A DNA stretch of 64,000 nt from Acidobacteriaceae bacterium (GTDB lineage Bacteria > Acidobacteriota > Terriglobia > Terriglobales > Acidobacteriaceae), in NCBI GenBank assembly GCA_003131585.1, contig PKVW01000037.1, positions 2,733 to 66,732 on the forward strand. The letters run 5' to 3'. The translations under genes were made by a program, and so were the position numbers. Below the pieces are notes generated by a model. It did not search any database, was not told where the DNA came from, and saw only the letters and a program-made list of their open reading frames with translations. Positions 33,870 through 44,591 of this stretch are shown here, piece after piece (position 1 is the stretch's first letter; each line of letters starts with the position of its first letter).

Positions 33870-35426
33870 TCAGCGGTCATAGAGAAGGGTTAGCGTCCGT
33901 AACTGTTCACTAATTTCCTTCGTCAAAGCCTTCGGTTTGTAACGCCATTTCCAGTTCCCACTCACGGTGCCCGGCAAATTCATTCGCGCTTCACTGCCAA
34001 GACCCAATACGTCTTGCAGAGGGATGATGGCGATCGCGGCCACGGACGCCAGCACGGCGCGAATGAACACCCAATTGACCGGCTCGTTTTGAAACCCCAA
34101 GTATGCCCGGGTGAAATCGCGCTCCTTGCGGATGTCTTCTGCGGTTCGAGTGCTCTCTCCTATACCCGAACTGGTCCACCACCCAACCGTGGTGTCATTG
34201 TCGTGTCCGCCGGTATACGCCACAAGTTCGCGAGAATAATTGTGCGGGCGGAAGGTCGGCCCTTGGGGATCGCTTCCGAAGGCAAACTGGAGCAGGCTCA
34301 TGCCGGGGAAACCGAACTGTTTGCGAAGGGCTTCTACCTCAGGAGTAATCACGCCGAGGTTTTCGGCGACAAAGGGCAGTTCTTTCAATTCAGTTTGCAA
34401 GGTGTGGAAAAACTCCGCGCCCGGGCCCTTTACCCACTTGCCTGCGTCCGCCGTCGAGGCGCCGGCTGGGATCTCCCAGAAGGCCTCGAAACCGCGGAAG
34501 TGGTCCAGTCGCACAAGATCGAACACTTTGAGAGCTGTCCGGAAACGATTAATCCACCAGCGGTGACCGGAAGCAGCCGACACATCCCACCGATAGAGAG
34601 GGTTCCCCCAAAGTTGACCGGTCGCGCTGAAATAGTCGGGCGGAACACCCGCTACCGCGCCGGGTCTGGCTCGCTCATCCAGACGAAACAACTCGGGATG
34701 AGCCCATACATCGGCACTGTCGTGAGCCACGTAGATCGGGACGTCGCCCATGATGCTTATTCCGTTACGACTGCAGTGAGTTTTTAGTTTCTTCCATTGC
34801 CGGGAAAATTCGAACTGCGCAAACTTGTGAATCCCGGTCTCGGACGACAGGTTCTTTTGCCATTCGTTTACCACGGCGGAGTCCCGTTGTCTTATTCCCG
34901 CGTCCCAATCCGCCCAGACCGCGTCCTTGAAGACTCCCTTGCAGGCTATGAAGAACGCGTAATCGTCCAGCCAATCGGCGTTGTGTTGGCAAAAAAGATC
35001 GAAAGCGCCACGGTCAGCCTGAGCGCCGTCCGCAAGAAAAGTGTGAGCGGCTTTGCGAAGCAGGCCTTGTTTAAAATCGATGACGCGGCCGTACTCAACA
35101 TGCTCCTCTGGGAGTTCGGGCGCATTGGCGAGGTCTTGCCCCGGAAGAAGACCCTGTTCCCGAAGTTCTTTCAAATCGATCAGTAAAGGATTGCCGGCGA
35201 ATGCCGAAAAGCACTGGTAAGGGGAATCGCCGTATCCTGTGGGACTCAATGGCAATACTTGCCAGATTTTCTGCCCTGCTTCGGCCAGGAACTCCACAAA
35301 CTCGTGAGCGGAATCTCCCAGATCGCCAATACCGTGGCCACCGGGCAGCGACGTGACGTGGAGAAGAACTCCACTACAGCGAGGAAAGATCACCCGAGTA
35401 ACGTTATGCTTCCGAGGGTCAGCCAT
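33870..35426 (-). CDS. malQ: 4-alpha-glucanotransferase (amylomaltase), copy 2
   Basis: A second GH77 enzyme, 518 residues. It has PRCSGVLLHVTSLPGGHGIG, WQVLPLSPTGYGDSPYQ, GDVPIYVAHDSADVWAHPEL, VRLDHFRGFEAFWEIPAG (nucleophile Asp), FVAENLGVITPEVEAL and TGGHDNDTTVGWW. The acid/base segment reads AENLG in place of the usual AEDLG. ATG 35426 is chosen by similarity; the open frame reaches 35525 without a clear ribosome-binding site. It lies opposite in direction to its neighbours, with the trehalose-phosphate synthase divergent. The repeat insertion of copy 1 is absent. Confidence 0.92.
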   Translation of the reverse strand: MADPRKHNVTRVIFPRCSGVLLHVTSLPGGHGIGDLGDSAHEFVEFLAEAGQKIWQVLPLSPTGYGDSPYQCFSAFAGNPLLIDLKELREQGLLPGQDLANAPELPEEHVEYGRVIDFKQGLLRKAAHTFLADGAQADRGAFDLFCQHNADWLDDYAFFIACKGVFKDAVWADWDAGIRQRDSAVVNEWQKNLSSETGIHKFAQFEFSRQWKKLKTHCSRNGISIMGDVPIYVAHDSADVWAHPELFRLDERARPGAVAGVPPDYFSATGQLWGNPLYRWDVSAASGHRWWINRFRTALKVFDLVRLDHFRGFEAFWEIPAGASTADAGKWVKGPGAEFFHTLQTELKELPFVAENLGVITPEVEALRKQFGFPGMSLLQFAFGSDPQGPTFRPHNYSRELVAYTGGHDNDTTVGWWTSSGIGESTRTAEDIRKERDFTRAYLGFQNEPVNWVFIRAVLASVAAIAIIPLQDVLGLGSEARMNLPGTVSGNWKWRYKPKALTKEISEQLRTLTLLYDR

Positions 35427-35655
35427 GCAAGAGGGTTGCGGTCCACAGAAAAATCCTGTCCCCGGGAAGCGAGCCATCTTGAAATACATGAGCACTGCGA
35501 CAAACCTGCGAGGGGTTAGGCGCACGACATGTACCCGCGTTGCCGCGAGCGAAACGGGAACGCTTCTCGCTGGGAGTCGACAAGCATGATGCCAAAGAGC
35601 CGCCCGTTGCTATAGGATGAAATTTCCTCCCCGCTCCATTTGGGAGGCTTGTGCC

Positions 35656-37950
35656 ATGCGACTGCTTAGCATCCGGCTCATTGTTTCCCTCATCGTGGGC
35701 ATCACGCTGGTCTCGCTCTCATCCTCGTACTATGAGGTATTGGTTGGGAAGCGCGGCCTGCGCCGGGACCTGGAGCGGCGCGCCGAGGTATTGGGCGAAA
35801 GCCTCGCAGGAAACGTGGAACGCGACCTGGAGAAGGATTCGGTGCGGGATTTGCAGCGCATCGTAGAGCACTTCGGGAACCGGGAGCATCTCTCCGGACT
35901 GGCTGTCTACGGCCGGCAGGGCGATTTGCTGGCAGTTACACCGGAGCTGGCATCCACGCTGGCTACCCTTCCCTCCATCGTGTCTCAAGCATTGCGTGAG
36001 AATCATGGAGCGGGCGCGTTTCAACGGGTCGGCGATGCCTCGCTGCACATCTACGCTTTACCTCTTCACCAGCACGACGAAGTCATCGGCGGCCTCGCGA
36101 TTGTGCACGATGCCAGCTATATTCGGGCGGAGAGCCTTCACATTTGGCGCGAAACATTCCTGCGAGTGCTGGTATATGTGTTTCTCATCGTGCTGATCAC
36201 GCTGTTGATCGTCCGCTGGAGTATTGCCGGACCCATCGCACGGACGGCGCAGTGGATACGCGCTTTGCGGACGGGGCGAATCTCTTCACGCCAGTACGTC
36301 CCCGGTCTCGATCTCTTTCGTCCCCTGGTGCGGGAGCTGGCCACCTTCGCCGAAAGCCTCAACCAGGCGCGGTCGGCGGCCGAGACCGAAGCCCGCCTGC
36401 GGGATGCGGGCGAATCTCTGTGGACGGCCGACCGGCTGGCCGCACATGTGCGCACACGCCTGAACCATGGGCGTCTTTTTGTCGTGTCGAATCGCGAGCC
36501 TTACGTGCACATGCGGCATGGCAAATCAGTGGAAGTGATTGTGCCGCCCAGCGGGTTGGTCACTGCGATCGAACCGGTGTTGCGCGCCTGTGACGGAACC
36601 TGGATTGCCCATGGCAACGGCGATGCCGATCTCGAAATGGTGGATGAGCACGACCGGCTGCGGGTACCCCCGGAAGATCCTCGCTACAGCTTGCGCCGGG
36701 TTTGGCTGAGCAAGGAGGAAGAAGAAGGCTATTACTACGGATTTGCCAACGAGGGACTGTGGCCTCTGTGCCATATCGCGCACGCACGCCCCATCTTTCG
36801 CGCGGAGGACTGGAAATACTATCAGGCCGTAAACCTGAAGTTCGCCGCTGCGCTGCTGGAAGAGATAAGGAACGTGGATAAGCCCATTGTCCTGGTGCAG
36901 GATTACCACTTCGCGCTGCTGCCTCGGCTGATTAAGGAAAAAAGACCGGAGGCTCGGGTGGCAATCTTCTGGCACATCCCGTGGCCCAATCCGGAGGCAT
37001 TTGACATCTCCCCGTGGCGGCGCGAACTTGTGGATGGCCTGCTCGGCGCCGATCTGATCGGGTTTCACATCCAGTCGCACTGCAATAACTTCCTGCAGAC
37101 AGTGGACCGGGTAGTGGAATCGCTCGTCGATTGGGAACACTTTTCGGTGAAACGTTTGGATCATCTCACCCTGGTGCGGCCCTTCCCCATCAGCGTGGAC
37201 TTCACAGATGTGCAACGGCCGGAGTCGATGCCGGATTCCTACGTCGAACGTTCCGCCTTGCTCAAGGCCTTGGGGGTGGAGGCTACCTTCATGGGTGTGG
37301 GCGTAGACCGGGTCGACTATACCAAGGGCATTCTGGAGCGTTTTCTGGCCATCGAGCGTTTTCTGGAGAAGTATCCTCCCTATCGCAGCCAGTTTACATT
37401 CGTGCAGATTGGCGCTCCCAGCCGCAGCCATCTCAAACGTTATCACGATCTGATGGCGGAGATCGAAGCGGAAGCCGACCGCATCAATGGGCGGTTCCAG
37501 ACGGACAAATGGAAGCCCATCGTCTTTCTGAACCGGCAGCATAACCACCAGGAGATTCAAGGCTACTACCGCGCCGCAGATCTATGCCTGGTCACGTCGT
37601 TGCACGATGGCATGAACCTGGTGGCGAAAGAATTCGTGGCAGCCCGGCACGACGAAAGGGGTGTTTTGATCCTGAGTTGTTTCACCGGGGCCGCCCGCGA
37701 GTTGCGCGATGCCTTGCAGGTGAACCCCTACGATATCGACCAGACGGCCGAGGCGATTCGTTTCGCTCTTGAAATGGATCCGGAGGAAAAGGAATCGCGT
37801 ATGCGGCGCATGCGGAAGACGGTGAGGGAACACAATGTTTACCGCTGGGCAGGCAGCCTCATCGCGGAGCTTTGTGAGCTGCGCCTGGACGCGTCGGACG
37901 AAGGCAAGGAGAAGGAGAAGGTCCGGGCGAGTGCGGTTGCCTGGGAATAA
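35656..37950 (+). CDS. otsA: Trehalose-6-phosphate synthase with membrane sensor-HAMP N-terminus
   Basis: A 764-residue fusion. Residues 5-25 are a membrane helix; about 30-165 is a likely periplasmic sensor domain ([40 protein letters not shown]); about 168-190 is a second helix; 190-245 is HAMP-like; from about 270 to 745 is a full GT20 domain. GT20 marks: [56 protein letters not shown] (Arg and Lys for UDP-glucose) and [16 protein letters not shown] (Asp and Glu). It makes trehalose-6-phosphate from UDP-glucose and glucose-6-phosphate. ATG 35656 has GGGAGG 9 nt upstream. otsB follows after 11 nt. Sensor-type control of the enzyme is inferred. Confidence 0.92.
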   Translation: MRLLSIRLIVSLIVGITLVSLSSSYYEVLVGKRGLRRDLERRAEVLGESLAGNVERDLEKDSVRDLQRIVEHFGNREHLSGLAVYGRQGDLLAVTPELASTLATLPSIVSQALRENHGAGAFQRVGDASLHIYALPLHQHDEVIGGLAIVHDASYIRAESLHIWRETFLRVLVYVFLIVLITLLIVRWSIAGPIARTAQWIRALRTGRISSRQYVPGLDLFRPLVRELATFAESLNQARSAAETEARLRDAGESLWTADRLAAHVRTRLNHGRLFVVSNREPYVHMRHGKSVEVIVPPSGLVTAIEPVLRACDGTWIAHGNGDADLEMVDEHDRLRVPPEDPRYSLRRVWLSKEEEEGYYYGFANEGLWPLCHIAHARPIFRAEDWKYYQAVNLKFAAALLEEIRNVDKPIVLVQDYHFALLPRLIKEKRPEARVAIFWHIPWPNPEAFDISPWRRELVDGLLGADLIGFHIQSHCNNFLQTVDRVVESLVDWEHFSVKRLDHLTLVRPFPISVDFTDVQRPESMPDSYVERSALLKALGVEATFMGVGVDRVDYTKGILERFLAIERFLEKYPPYRSQFTFVQIGAPSRSHLKRYHDLMAEIEAEADRINGRFQTDKWKPIVFLNRQHNHQEIQGYYRAADLCLVTSLHDGMNLVAKEFVAARHDERGVLILSCFTGAARELRDALQVNPYDIDQTAEAIRFALEMDPEEKESRMRRMRKTVREHNVYRWAGSLIAELCELRLDASDEGKEKEKVRASAVAWE

Positions 37951-37961
37951 GGAGTGTGTGG

Positions 37962-38789
37962 TTGTCCGGCGCGGTCAATCTAATCGCAGTCGAGCAGTTC
38001 ATGAACGCGGTGGCACAGTCGCCGGGTTCCTCGCTTCTGCTCGATTATGACGGCACTCTCGCGCCATTCTGCCTCAATCGCCAGCAGGCTTTCCCCTATC
38101 CGGGAATGAGCGCGCTCCTACAGGAAATCGTCGATCACGGCCGCACCCGCGTGGTCATCATCACCGGCCGCAGCGCCCAGGAAGTGATCCCGCTGCTCGC
38201 GGTTCACCCCCGCCCCGAGATCTGGGGATGCCATGGGTTGGAGCGGTTGAGACCGGACGGAACCTGCGAGAGACCCCGCATGGAAGAGCCGGTACTGCAG
38301 GCGCTGGCCGACGCAGATCGTTGGCTACGGCATCAGGGGCTGCGCAACCGGGCTGAGTTCAAGACCGGCGCCGTCGCCATCCATTGGCGCGGGCTGGAGG
38401 AACCCGCGGCGGCGGAAACTCGCGGCCAGGTTTTGCGCGGTTGGTTTCCCATTGCTCAAAGCGCGCCTATGGAACTGCTGGAGTTCGATGGCGGTATTGA
38501 AATGCGCATGCCCGGTCTTGATAAAGGGGATGCGGTCCGCACCATTCTGGATGAAATCGGCCCGGAGGTTCCTGTCGCCTACCTGGGGGATGACTTGACC
38601 GACGAGCGGGCCTTCCTCGCTCTTGGCGCCGCAGGCTTGAGCGTGCTGGTTCGCCCCGAATGGCGCACAACCGCGGCCGCCCTGTGGATCAGGCCGCCAG
38701 AGGGTCTGCGGGAGTTTCTGACACGGTGGCTGCAAGCTTGTCGTCAGGGGCAACATCGCGCGGGGACAGAGTCTTCTGGTCCTGCATGA
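37962..38789 (+). CDS. otsB: Trehalose-6-phosphate phosphatase
   Basis: A 275-residue HAD-superfamily phosphatase finishing trehalose synthesis. Motif I is LLLDYDGTLAPF (nucleophile Asp), motif II ITGRSAQEV, the cap region includes HGLERLRPDG, and motif IV is YLGDDLTDERAF. The start chosen is TTG 37962, 7 nt after AGGAG; GTG 37956 is too close to that box. It is cotranscribed with otsA. The C-terminal 15 residues are not conserved. Confidence 0.92.
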   Translation: MSGAVNLIAVEQFMNAVAQSPGSSLLLDYDGTLAPFCLNRQQAFPYPGMSALLQEIVDHGRTRVVIITGRSAQEVIPLLAVHPRPEIWGCHGLERLRPDGTCERPRMEEPVLQALADADRWLRHQGLRNRAEFKTGAVAIHWRGLEEPAAAETRGQVLRGWFPIAQSAPMELLEFDGGIEMRMPGLDKGDAVRTILDEIGPEVPVAYLGDDLTDERAFLALGAAGLSVLVRPEWRTTAAALWIRPPEGLREFLTRWLQACRQGQHRAGTESSGPA

Positions 38790-38820
38790 GTACCCGCGCC
38801 CAGCCTTGACCATGATGTAG

Positions 38821-38839
38821 AGACAAATCCTTGTCTTTT
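38821..38839 (+). terminator. Weak hairpin with T-run after otsB
   Basis: AGACAA, loop ATCC, TTGTCT, then TTTC, about 30 nt after the otsB stop. The stem is short and AT-rich, so this is a weak terminator candidate. Confidence 0.35.
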
Positions 38840-39060
38840 CCGTGGACAACGGCCCTTCATCCGATTCGACCTCATGGAAGATTCGTCCCCAAATTGACAT
38901 CTCTCGATCGCCGTGGGCGAGCGGTCCAGGTTCTTTCCTTCAATGATTTCCTTTACACCGGTGCGGGAACTTTCCGCCATTTCTTTGCGAGATTAGAGTC
39001 AAGTCTGGAACCGCACGCTTTAAAGCAGTCAGTGGGAGTGCTGCCAAACTATTGAAAGGG

Positions 39061-39141
39061 TGGTGAGCGCGGTAGGAATCGAACCTACAACCTACTGATT
39101 AAGAGTCAAGTAGGGCCCTACCATCCAAGCTCTAACAACTC
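39061..39141 (-). tRNA. tRNA-Lys(CUU)-like sequence, 3' half intact, 5' half degraded
   Basis: On the minus strand the 3' half is that of a tRNA-Lys: anticodon loop CTCTTAA with anticodon CTT, T-arm GTAGGTTCGATTCCTAC, acceptor strand CGCGCTC and encoded CCA. The 5' half does not match: only the first bases GAGT could pair with the acceptor, the D-arm is disrupted, and an extra T interrupts the anticodon stem. It is therefore probably a degraded gene or the 3' part left as an attachment site by an integrative element. An IS110 remnant lies about 100 nt away. Confidence 0.5.
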
Positions 39142-39237
39142 GCAATAGACCAATAACTTACAAAAGTCTTGCGCGCACAGAGAACCGGGTTCCAGACGCT
39201 TGAAATGTTGGTCATGTTTAGCGACGTACAGCCACAA

Positions 39238-39531
39238 CTACAGCCACACCTGCGACCGATTCTTGTTGCTGCGCCACGTCAGACGGCCCCATCGCGAGTG
39301 CGCCCCAACCTTGGAAGCAATGCGCGTTGGAGGAAGCTGTTGGAAATTACGAGCCATGCCCTCCGGTGTCGACACCGCACGGCCCTCCGTCAAAACTGCC
39401 CCATTGGCTCCCAGGACACAGCAGTGGCTGAGACGGTCTCCGAGATCGATACTGATTGTTACTTGCTCTGTCGTTGCGCAAAAACTCTGCTGCAAATCGT
39501 GACTCTTCGCCAAAATCCAGTTCTTTGCCAT
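39238..39531 (-). pseudogene. Remnant of an IS110-family transposase (N-terminal part)
   Basis: The codons read ISIDLGDRLSHCCVLGANG, AVLTEGRAVSTPEGMARNF and LPPTRIASKVGAHSRW, which is the start of the DEDD domain of IS110 transposases. The Glu normally found in the EVGTHS block is Lys here. After SRW the frame turns to unrelated sequence and stops, so about three quarters of the gene is missing. Confidence 0.75.
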
Positions 39532-39739
39532 TGGACATCCGTCCTGTCCAGCGTTGTACACGGGCGGAACGCCGGCGCCTTCTCATGCCATCTTTTCTGC
39601 CGTGCCGTGCGAGCGAGATGAATAGCCCGGTTGGTGCTGTTATCAGCAATTGTTCGCCAATCCAAGACCGGACTGACGGTGACTTTGACATGCGACGTAT
39701 GATGGTTGGGCGGGATTGGATTTAGAAGAGGATCAATGT

Positions 39740-40417
39740 ATGACAGCACTGAAACTCCTTGTCGTGGAAGATGACCTCGCAAGCCTGGAATTGATGACCG
39801 AGGTTTTCATCTCTTTAAAAGCCGAGGTGCGTCCGGTTAGCGACAGCGAGAAGGCGGTCGGCATGGTCAACGAGGAGAAGTTTGACGGAATTTTCCTGGA
39901 CCTGGAAATGCCCAACCTGAACGGCTTCGACCTTGCCCGCCTTATCCGTAAGTCGTCTTGGAATAAATCTACCCCAATTATCATCGTGACCGGGCGCGAG
40001 GAGAGAGACACCATGCAACAGACATTTTCCCTCGGAGCAACTTTCTTTCTTCAGAAGCCTGTGGACAGACAAAAGCTAAGTGTTTTATTCCGGACCGTGA
40101 GCGGTGGGATGTTGGAGAATCGACGCAGATATACCCGCGTTCCACTACAGACAGACGTGATTTGTACTGTGGGTCCTCGAACCATCCGCGGGATGACCTG
40201 GAACCTCAGCCACGGCGGGATGCAGGTGGAAGTTGGTGGCTTGCAGCTGAAGGATAAGGTGCGACTGTCATTCCGGTTACCGGTTTCAGGCGTGTCGTTG
40301 GAGGCAGCCGGGACAGTGATCTGGACAAAAGAGGATCGGCAAGGTATCCAGTTCACCAACGTGAGCACACAAAATGAGCAGTCGATCCGAAAATTCATCG
40401 CCGAAGTAGAAAAATAA
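39740..40417 (+). CDS. Response regulator with PilZ (c-di-GMP-binding) domain
   Basis: A 225-residue protein. Residues 1-120 are a receiver domain with acidic pocket VVEDD, phosphorylation site in GIFLDLEMPNLNGF, the Thr in IIIVTGR and the Lys in LQKPVD. Residues about 128-225 are a PilZ domain: RRRYTRVPLQTD has the RxxxR motif and NLSHGGMQ the (N/D)xSxxG motif. It would thus join phosphorelay and c-di-GMP signals. It lies opposite the CheY/kinase operon, 41 nt from its end, so the two converge. Confidence 0.9.
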   Translation: MTALKLLVVEDDLASLELMTEVFISLKAEVRPVSDSEKAVGMVNEEKFDGIFLDLEMPNLNGFDLARLIRKSSWNKSTPIIIVTGREERDTMQQTFSLGATFFLQKPVDRQKLSVLFRTVSGGMLENRRRYTRVPLQTDVICTVGPRTIRGMTWNLSHGGMQVEVGGLQLKDKVRLSFRLPVSGVSLEAAGTVIWTKEDRQGIQFTNVSTQNEQSIRKFIAEVEK

Positions 40418-40458
40418 GCAACCGGGACGACCCTCAGGATCGAGAAGTGCACACTGCA

Positions 40459-40905
40459 CTATTTGCCAGTGCCTGCTGCCCGCGTCTTCCCGCTTGCCTG
40501 GCCCTCGTGCAATTGATTCGGAGGGGCATGTCGATCCTCTCGTTTACTCAACAGGCGTTCGAGCTCTTCGGCGAGGGCGCATGCATTCACCGGCTTCGAC
40601 AGGTAGCCATCAAACTTTGAATTCAAGATCTTTTCCCGGTCTTCCTGCATGGCGTACGCAGTAACCGCTACTACAGGCAGTGAGGCGAAGCGAGGATTTT
40701 CGCGGATCTTGCGTACGACTGCAAAGCCGTCCAGCACCGGCATGCCGATGTCAAGCAGCAGTATGTCCGGTTGAGTCTGTTCAATCATGCGAAGCGCTTC
40801 TTCGCCGTCACACGCCTCCACCACTGTGTATCCACCCATCTCAAGCAACTCGCGGAGCAGTTCCCGGTTAACCGCATTGTCTTCGGCAATTAGGACTTTG
40901 GTCAT
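40459..40905 (-). CDS. CheY-like single-domain response regulator
   Basis: A 148-residue receiver: [20 protein letters not shown], phosphorylation Asp in [22 protein letters not shown] and the Lys in YLSKPVN. A charged 25-residue tail carries no known output. The ATG overlaps the stop of the large hybrid kinase (ATGA), so it is its likely last relay partner. The start AEDNxVNRxLL is typical of receivers attached to or paired with hybrid kinases. Confidence 0.92.
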   Translation of the reverse strand: MTKVLIAEDNAVNRELLRELLEMGGYTVVEACDGEEALRMIEQTQPDILLLDIGMPVLDGFAVVRKIRENPRFASLPVVAVTAYAMQEDREKILNSKFDGYLSKPVNACALAEELERLLSKREDRHAPPNQLHEGQASGKTRAAGTGK

Positions 40906-43900
40906 AGCTGCCCCGCAGATTTTGCCCGCGTGCGGCCTCGAACTACTCTTCCAACCTCGACAATGAGCTGCTGCTGCCAGACACCACTCTTGATGTAGAG
41001 ACCCTGTGTTGTCTGGCGGAGAGTGGCGATTTCTTCGGAACTGAGATCCTTTCCCGTCATGACCAAAACAGGGAGAGTTTGTAGAGTTTCTTGTTCCCGT
41101 ATGTGACGAATGAGCTCAAAACCGTCCATGCCTGGCATCAGTAGATCGAGCAAGACTGCACTCACCAGTTTGGAAGAGAGCACTTCCAGAGCTCTCGCTC
41201 CGCTTCGCACGCTCTGCGTCTCGTATCCGGCCGACCGCAGAGTCGCTTCCAATAACTCCAGAGTCCTGGGATCATCGTCGACGAGCAAAAGAGCCGCATC
41301 ATCGTCAGCGTGAGGCAGTACATGCTTGCGAACACTTTCCAGAAGTTTCGGCTTGGGAATCGGCTTGATGAGGTAATCGGCGGCGCCCAAAGCATAGCCC
41401 ACCTGTTGTTGATCCTCGACTGAAACGATAATGATCGGGAGGTTTGCCGTCTCCGGTGTTTGTTTCAGTGCTACTAGCGTTTCAAAACCATTTCTGCCTG
41501 GCATCAGTAGATCCAGGGTGATCCCATCTGGACGTAGTTGTTGAGCTTTCTGGAGGGCTTCGGCTCCCGACTCGGCCATGACAATCTGATATTCCGATTC
41601 CAGGTAGCTGGCTAAAAGCTCGCGGGAAGCGACCTCGTCGTCTACCACTATAATCAGTGGTTTCTCGCGACTTACGCTCAGCGTGATGGAAGGATTCACG
41701 GTCTCTATAACTGGGAGAATATTTGAGGACGTTCTGGATCCTATGGGCAGGGTAAAAGTAAATCGGCTGCCTTTCCCCGGTTCGCTTTCCAGTGAGATTT
41801 TTCCGCCTTGTTGTTCGACGAGACGCTTCGTGATCGCTAGTCCCAATCCCGTGCCTTCATTGGCGGTATTTGTGTTTCCCTCAACCTGCCGGAATTCCTC
41901 GAAAACCACCGCCTGGTCCTCAGCTCGAATACCTATCCCTGTATCGGTTACCGATATACAAACCTCGTTTCCCTTTTCAACGCAATCGATGTCGATTCGG
42001 CCCCCCTTCGGCGTGAACTTGACCGCATTGCTCAGCAGGTTGTAGAGGATTTGCTTGAAACGAACTCGATCAGCATAGACGGCCCGACCCGCCTCCAGCT
42101 TATGGTGAACCTGGATATTTTTTGCCATCGCCAGGGGACGGATGGTGGAGAGGACCTCCGGCAAAGCATCCTTGACCTGGAAGTCTTCGCACCGGAGTTC
42201 GAGTTGCCCGGCTTCGATTTTCGAGAGATCCAGAATGTCATTGATTAACTGCAGTAGGTGGGCCGAACCCTGTTTGATGTGATTAACGAAGCGTTTCTGC
42301 TTGGCGTTCAGTGCGCCTGGAGTTTCGTCGGCCAGGAGATCTGAAAAACCCACAATCGCATTCAGTGGGGTCCGTAGTTCATGGCTCATGCTGGCCAGAA
42401 ACTTGCTTTTCAGCTGGGTGGCGCGTTCTACCTCGCGGTTGCGAAGATCGAGTTCTTGATTGGAAGCAGCCAAGCGGTCCATGAATTTGCGCTTTTCTGC
42501 TTCGTCCTGCTTTCTCTGCGTAACGTCGACCGCAACAACAACTTCCGCTTTTCGGCCCGCAAAGTTTAGAACGTACGAGGTGATCTCTACGTCGATGACG
42601 GCTCCGTTTTTTCGTCGATGCCGCCAGATGCCAGCGCTCTCATTTTCGTCTCGGTTGGCGCTCACACTTTCGAGCAGGCCGGGAACATTCTCCGGCGGAC
42701 GAATGTCTTTGATGGTCATGGCCAGGAATTCGTCGCTGGAATAGCCATACTTGCGGACTGCGGCGGCGTTTACCGCAAGAAATCGCAGTGTCTCCCGGTC
42801 AAAGACCCAGGTCGGATGCGGATTGTTGTCGAACAATTTGCGGTGCCGCTCTTCGCTCTGCTGGAGCAACTCTTCGGCCCGCTTGCGCTGGGTCACGTCG
42901 GTGACCACGCCCGTCATCCGAATGGGCTGGCCCTGCTGATTGCGGAAGACCTCTCCTTTAGCGGAAATCCATCGCATAGCTTGGTCCGCTCGAATGATTC
43001 GGCATTCGAACTCAAGGTGGCCGGTCCGAAATGCCTCCTCAAATCGCTGTTTCACAAGCTCGCGGTCCTCGGGAACCACGTGGCGGAAGAAAACTTCGTT
43101 GCCCCAATTGGGAAGAAGGCATTCGTAGCCAAAAATCCGGTCGTGCTGGAGTGAGCGCCATGCCTGGTCGGCAATCAAGTCCAGATCCCAAACACCCACT
43201 TCGCCGGAGGTAGAGGCGAGAGTAAGCCTCTGTTCGCTCTCCCGCTGCGTCTCCTCCAGATGTTTCCGCTCGGTGATGTCGGTGCGGATAGTCACGTACT
43301 GGCGCAGTTTTCCATCCGCTCCCACGAACGGGACGATGGTGGTATCTAACCAGTAAATCGAACCATCCTTGGCCCGGTTTTTAACCTCGCCGCGCCAAAC
43401 CTTCCCCTTCGCGATGGTATGGTACATCTGCTGGAAAAACTCTTTTGGATGGTGGCCGGAGCTGAGGATGCGGTGATCCTGGCCGATCAGTTCGTCCTTG
43501 GAATACTGGCTGATGGCGCAGAACTTATCGTTGGCGTAAGTAATGGTGCCTTGGGCGTCGGCCACCGCCACGATGGCGTGTTGATCCAGAGCGAACTTTT
43601 GATCGTCCAGCTCTTTGAGCGCAGCCCGGCTGGTGGCGAGGCTTTCTTTTAAGGCCTCTTCGGCCCGCTTGCGCTCGGTGATGTCGTGCGCCACGGCATA
43701 GATAACTCTTCGCTCGGGCACGGAAACAGCATTCCACAACAGCCATTTGTAAGAACCGTCTTTGCGTAGATAGCGGTTTTCAAAGTAAAGATCGGCCTCT
43801 CCGTTCTTCAGCCGCCCAATTTCGGCTACGGTCGCCTGGCGATCGTCCGGATGTATGAATTCCACGTAGGGCTTCTGCAAGAGTTCTTCCGTGGTAAAGC

Positions 43901-44585
43901 CCAGGATCCTATGCCAGGAGGGGTTCAAGTTCTTGAAGAACCCATCGAACCCAGCGACACAAAACATGTCGACTGATAGATCCATGAAACGATTGCCGGT
44001 TTCCAGCTTGGAATAGAGTGAACCCATGAAACCGTTGATCACAAGGCCGACAACCAGGGCGACCAGCAAGGAGACAAACAATACTGCAACCACGATTAGA
44101 GCGTAGCTCCTCAGCCGGTCGTTCATCGCTTCTAAGTCGGAGCGGATGTACACGGTTCCCGTTGGTTTGCCCTGGAAAATGACCGAGCGCGCCATCCCCA
44201 GATGTGTGTCTTTGAACCAATTGCTCTGGATTTGACCGGTAGGGATAATGGGCAGTGCCATGGTCTCGCCCGCGCGATCACGCCAGTATCCTGCGAACGG
44301 CTGGCCGTCGCGCGTGTAAATCTGGGCGTACACAAGGTTGGGGTTGGCCCGCAATGCTGATAATGTCTTCTCCGCGGAGTGCGGATCGTTGAACAGCAGC
44401 GCAGAGACGGTATTGTCTCCAATGATCTGGGCTTGGATGGAGACATTGCGTACGAGGGCCATGCGAAAGCTGTACAGGTCGTAGGCGCAAAAGCCACCAC
44501 TCGCTAGAAGCAAGGCCACAGCACTCACCAGCACGTTCATCAAGGTGAGTTTCCTGGAGATCGAATATTGCTGGTTTCTGGGCAT
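40902..44585 (-). CDS. Hybrid histidine kinase: CHASE8, four PAS, HisKA/HATPase, two receivers
   Basis: A 1227-residue membrane kinase. The N-terminal helix is at about 12-33, then a periplasmic CHASE8-like domain ([40 protein letters not shown]), a second helix near 160-185, and four PAS/PAC units with DITERK/DVTQRK ends. Then His[20 protein letters not shown] (phospho-His), HATPase N, G1 and G2 boxes ([26 protein letters not shown]), and two receivers with LDLLMPG Asp sites. It starts 6 nt after yfiR ends. CHASE8 is the sensor of YfiN, which the periplasmic YfiR controls; here the output is a kinase. Confidence 0.9.
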   Translation of the reverse strand: MPRNQQYSISRKLTLMNVLVSAVALLLASGGFCAYDLYSFRMALVRNVSIQAQIIGDNTVSALLFNDPHSAEKTLSALRANPNLVYAQIYTRDGQPFAGYWRDRAGETMALPIIPTGQIQSNWFKDTHLGMARSVIFQGKPTGTVYIRSDLEAMNDRLRSYALIVVAVLFVSLLVALVVGLVINGFMGSLYSKLETGNRFMDLSVDMFCVAGFDGFFKNLNPSWHRILGFTTEELLQKPYVEFIHPDDRQATVAEIGRLKNGEADLYFENRYLRKDGSYKWLLWNAVSVPERRVIYAVAHDITERKRAEEALKESLATSRAALKELDDQKFALDQHAIVAVADAQGTITYANDKFCAISQYSKDELIGQDHRILSSGHHPKEFFQQMYHTIAKGKVWRGEVKNRAKDGSIYWLDTTIVPFVGADGKLRQYVTIRTDITERKHLEETQRESEQRLTLASTSGEVGVWDLDLIADQAWRSLQHDRIFGYECLLPNWGNEVFFRHVVPEDRELVKQRFEEAFRTGHLEFECRIIRADQAMRWISAKGEVFRNQQGQPIRMTGVVTDVTQRKRAEELLQQSEERHRKLFDNNPHPTWVFDRETLRFLAVNAAAVRKYGYSSDEFLAMTIKDIRPPENVPGLLESVSANRDENESAGIWRHRRKNGAVIDVEITSYVLNFAGRKAEVVVAVDVTQRKQDEAEKRKFMDRLAASNQELDLRNREVERATQLKSKFLASMSHELRTPLNAIVGFSDLLADETPGALNAKQKRFVNHIKQGSAHLLQLINDILDLSKIEAGQLELRCEDFQVKDALPEVLSTIRPLAMAKNIQVHHKLEAGRAVYADRVRFKQILYNLLSNAVKFTPKGGRIDIDCVEKGNEVCISVTDTGIGIRAEDQAVVFEEFRQVEGNTNTANEGTGLGLAITKRLVEQQGGKISLESEPGKGSRFTFTLPIGSRTSSNILPVIETVNPSITLSVSREKPLIIVVDDEVASRELLASYLESEYQIVMAESGAEALQKAQQLRPDGITLDLLMPGRNGFETLVALKQTPETANLPIIIVSVEDQQQVGYALGAADYLIKPIPKPKLLESVRKHVLPHADDDAALLLVDDDPRTLELLEATLRSAGYETQSVRSGARALEVLSSKLVSAVLLDLLMPGMDGFELIRHIREQETLQTLPVLVMTGKDLSSEEIATLRQTTQGLYIKSGVWQQQLIVEVGRVVRGRTRAKSAGQL

Positions 44586-44591
44586 GGTGCG

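Noticed and set aside
36526-37560. 344-codon minus frame opposite the trehalose-6-phosphate synthase
   Set aside because: Antisense to a full GT20 domain; no recognisable family.
39061-39141. Functional tRNA-Lys gene
   Set aside because: The acceptor 5' strand and D-arm cannot form and the anticodon stem has an extra base; kept only as a degraded tRNA.
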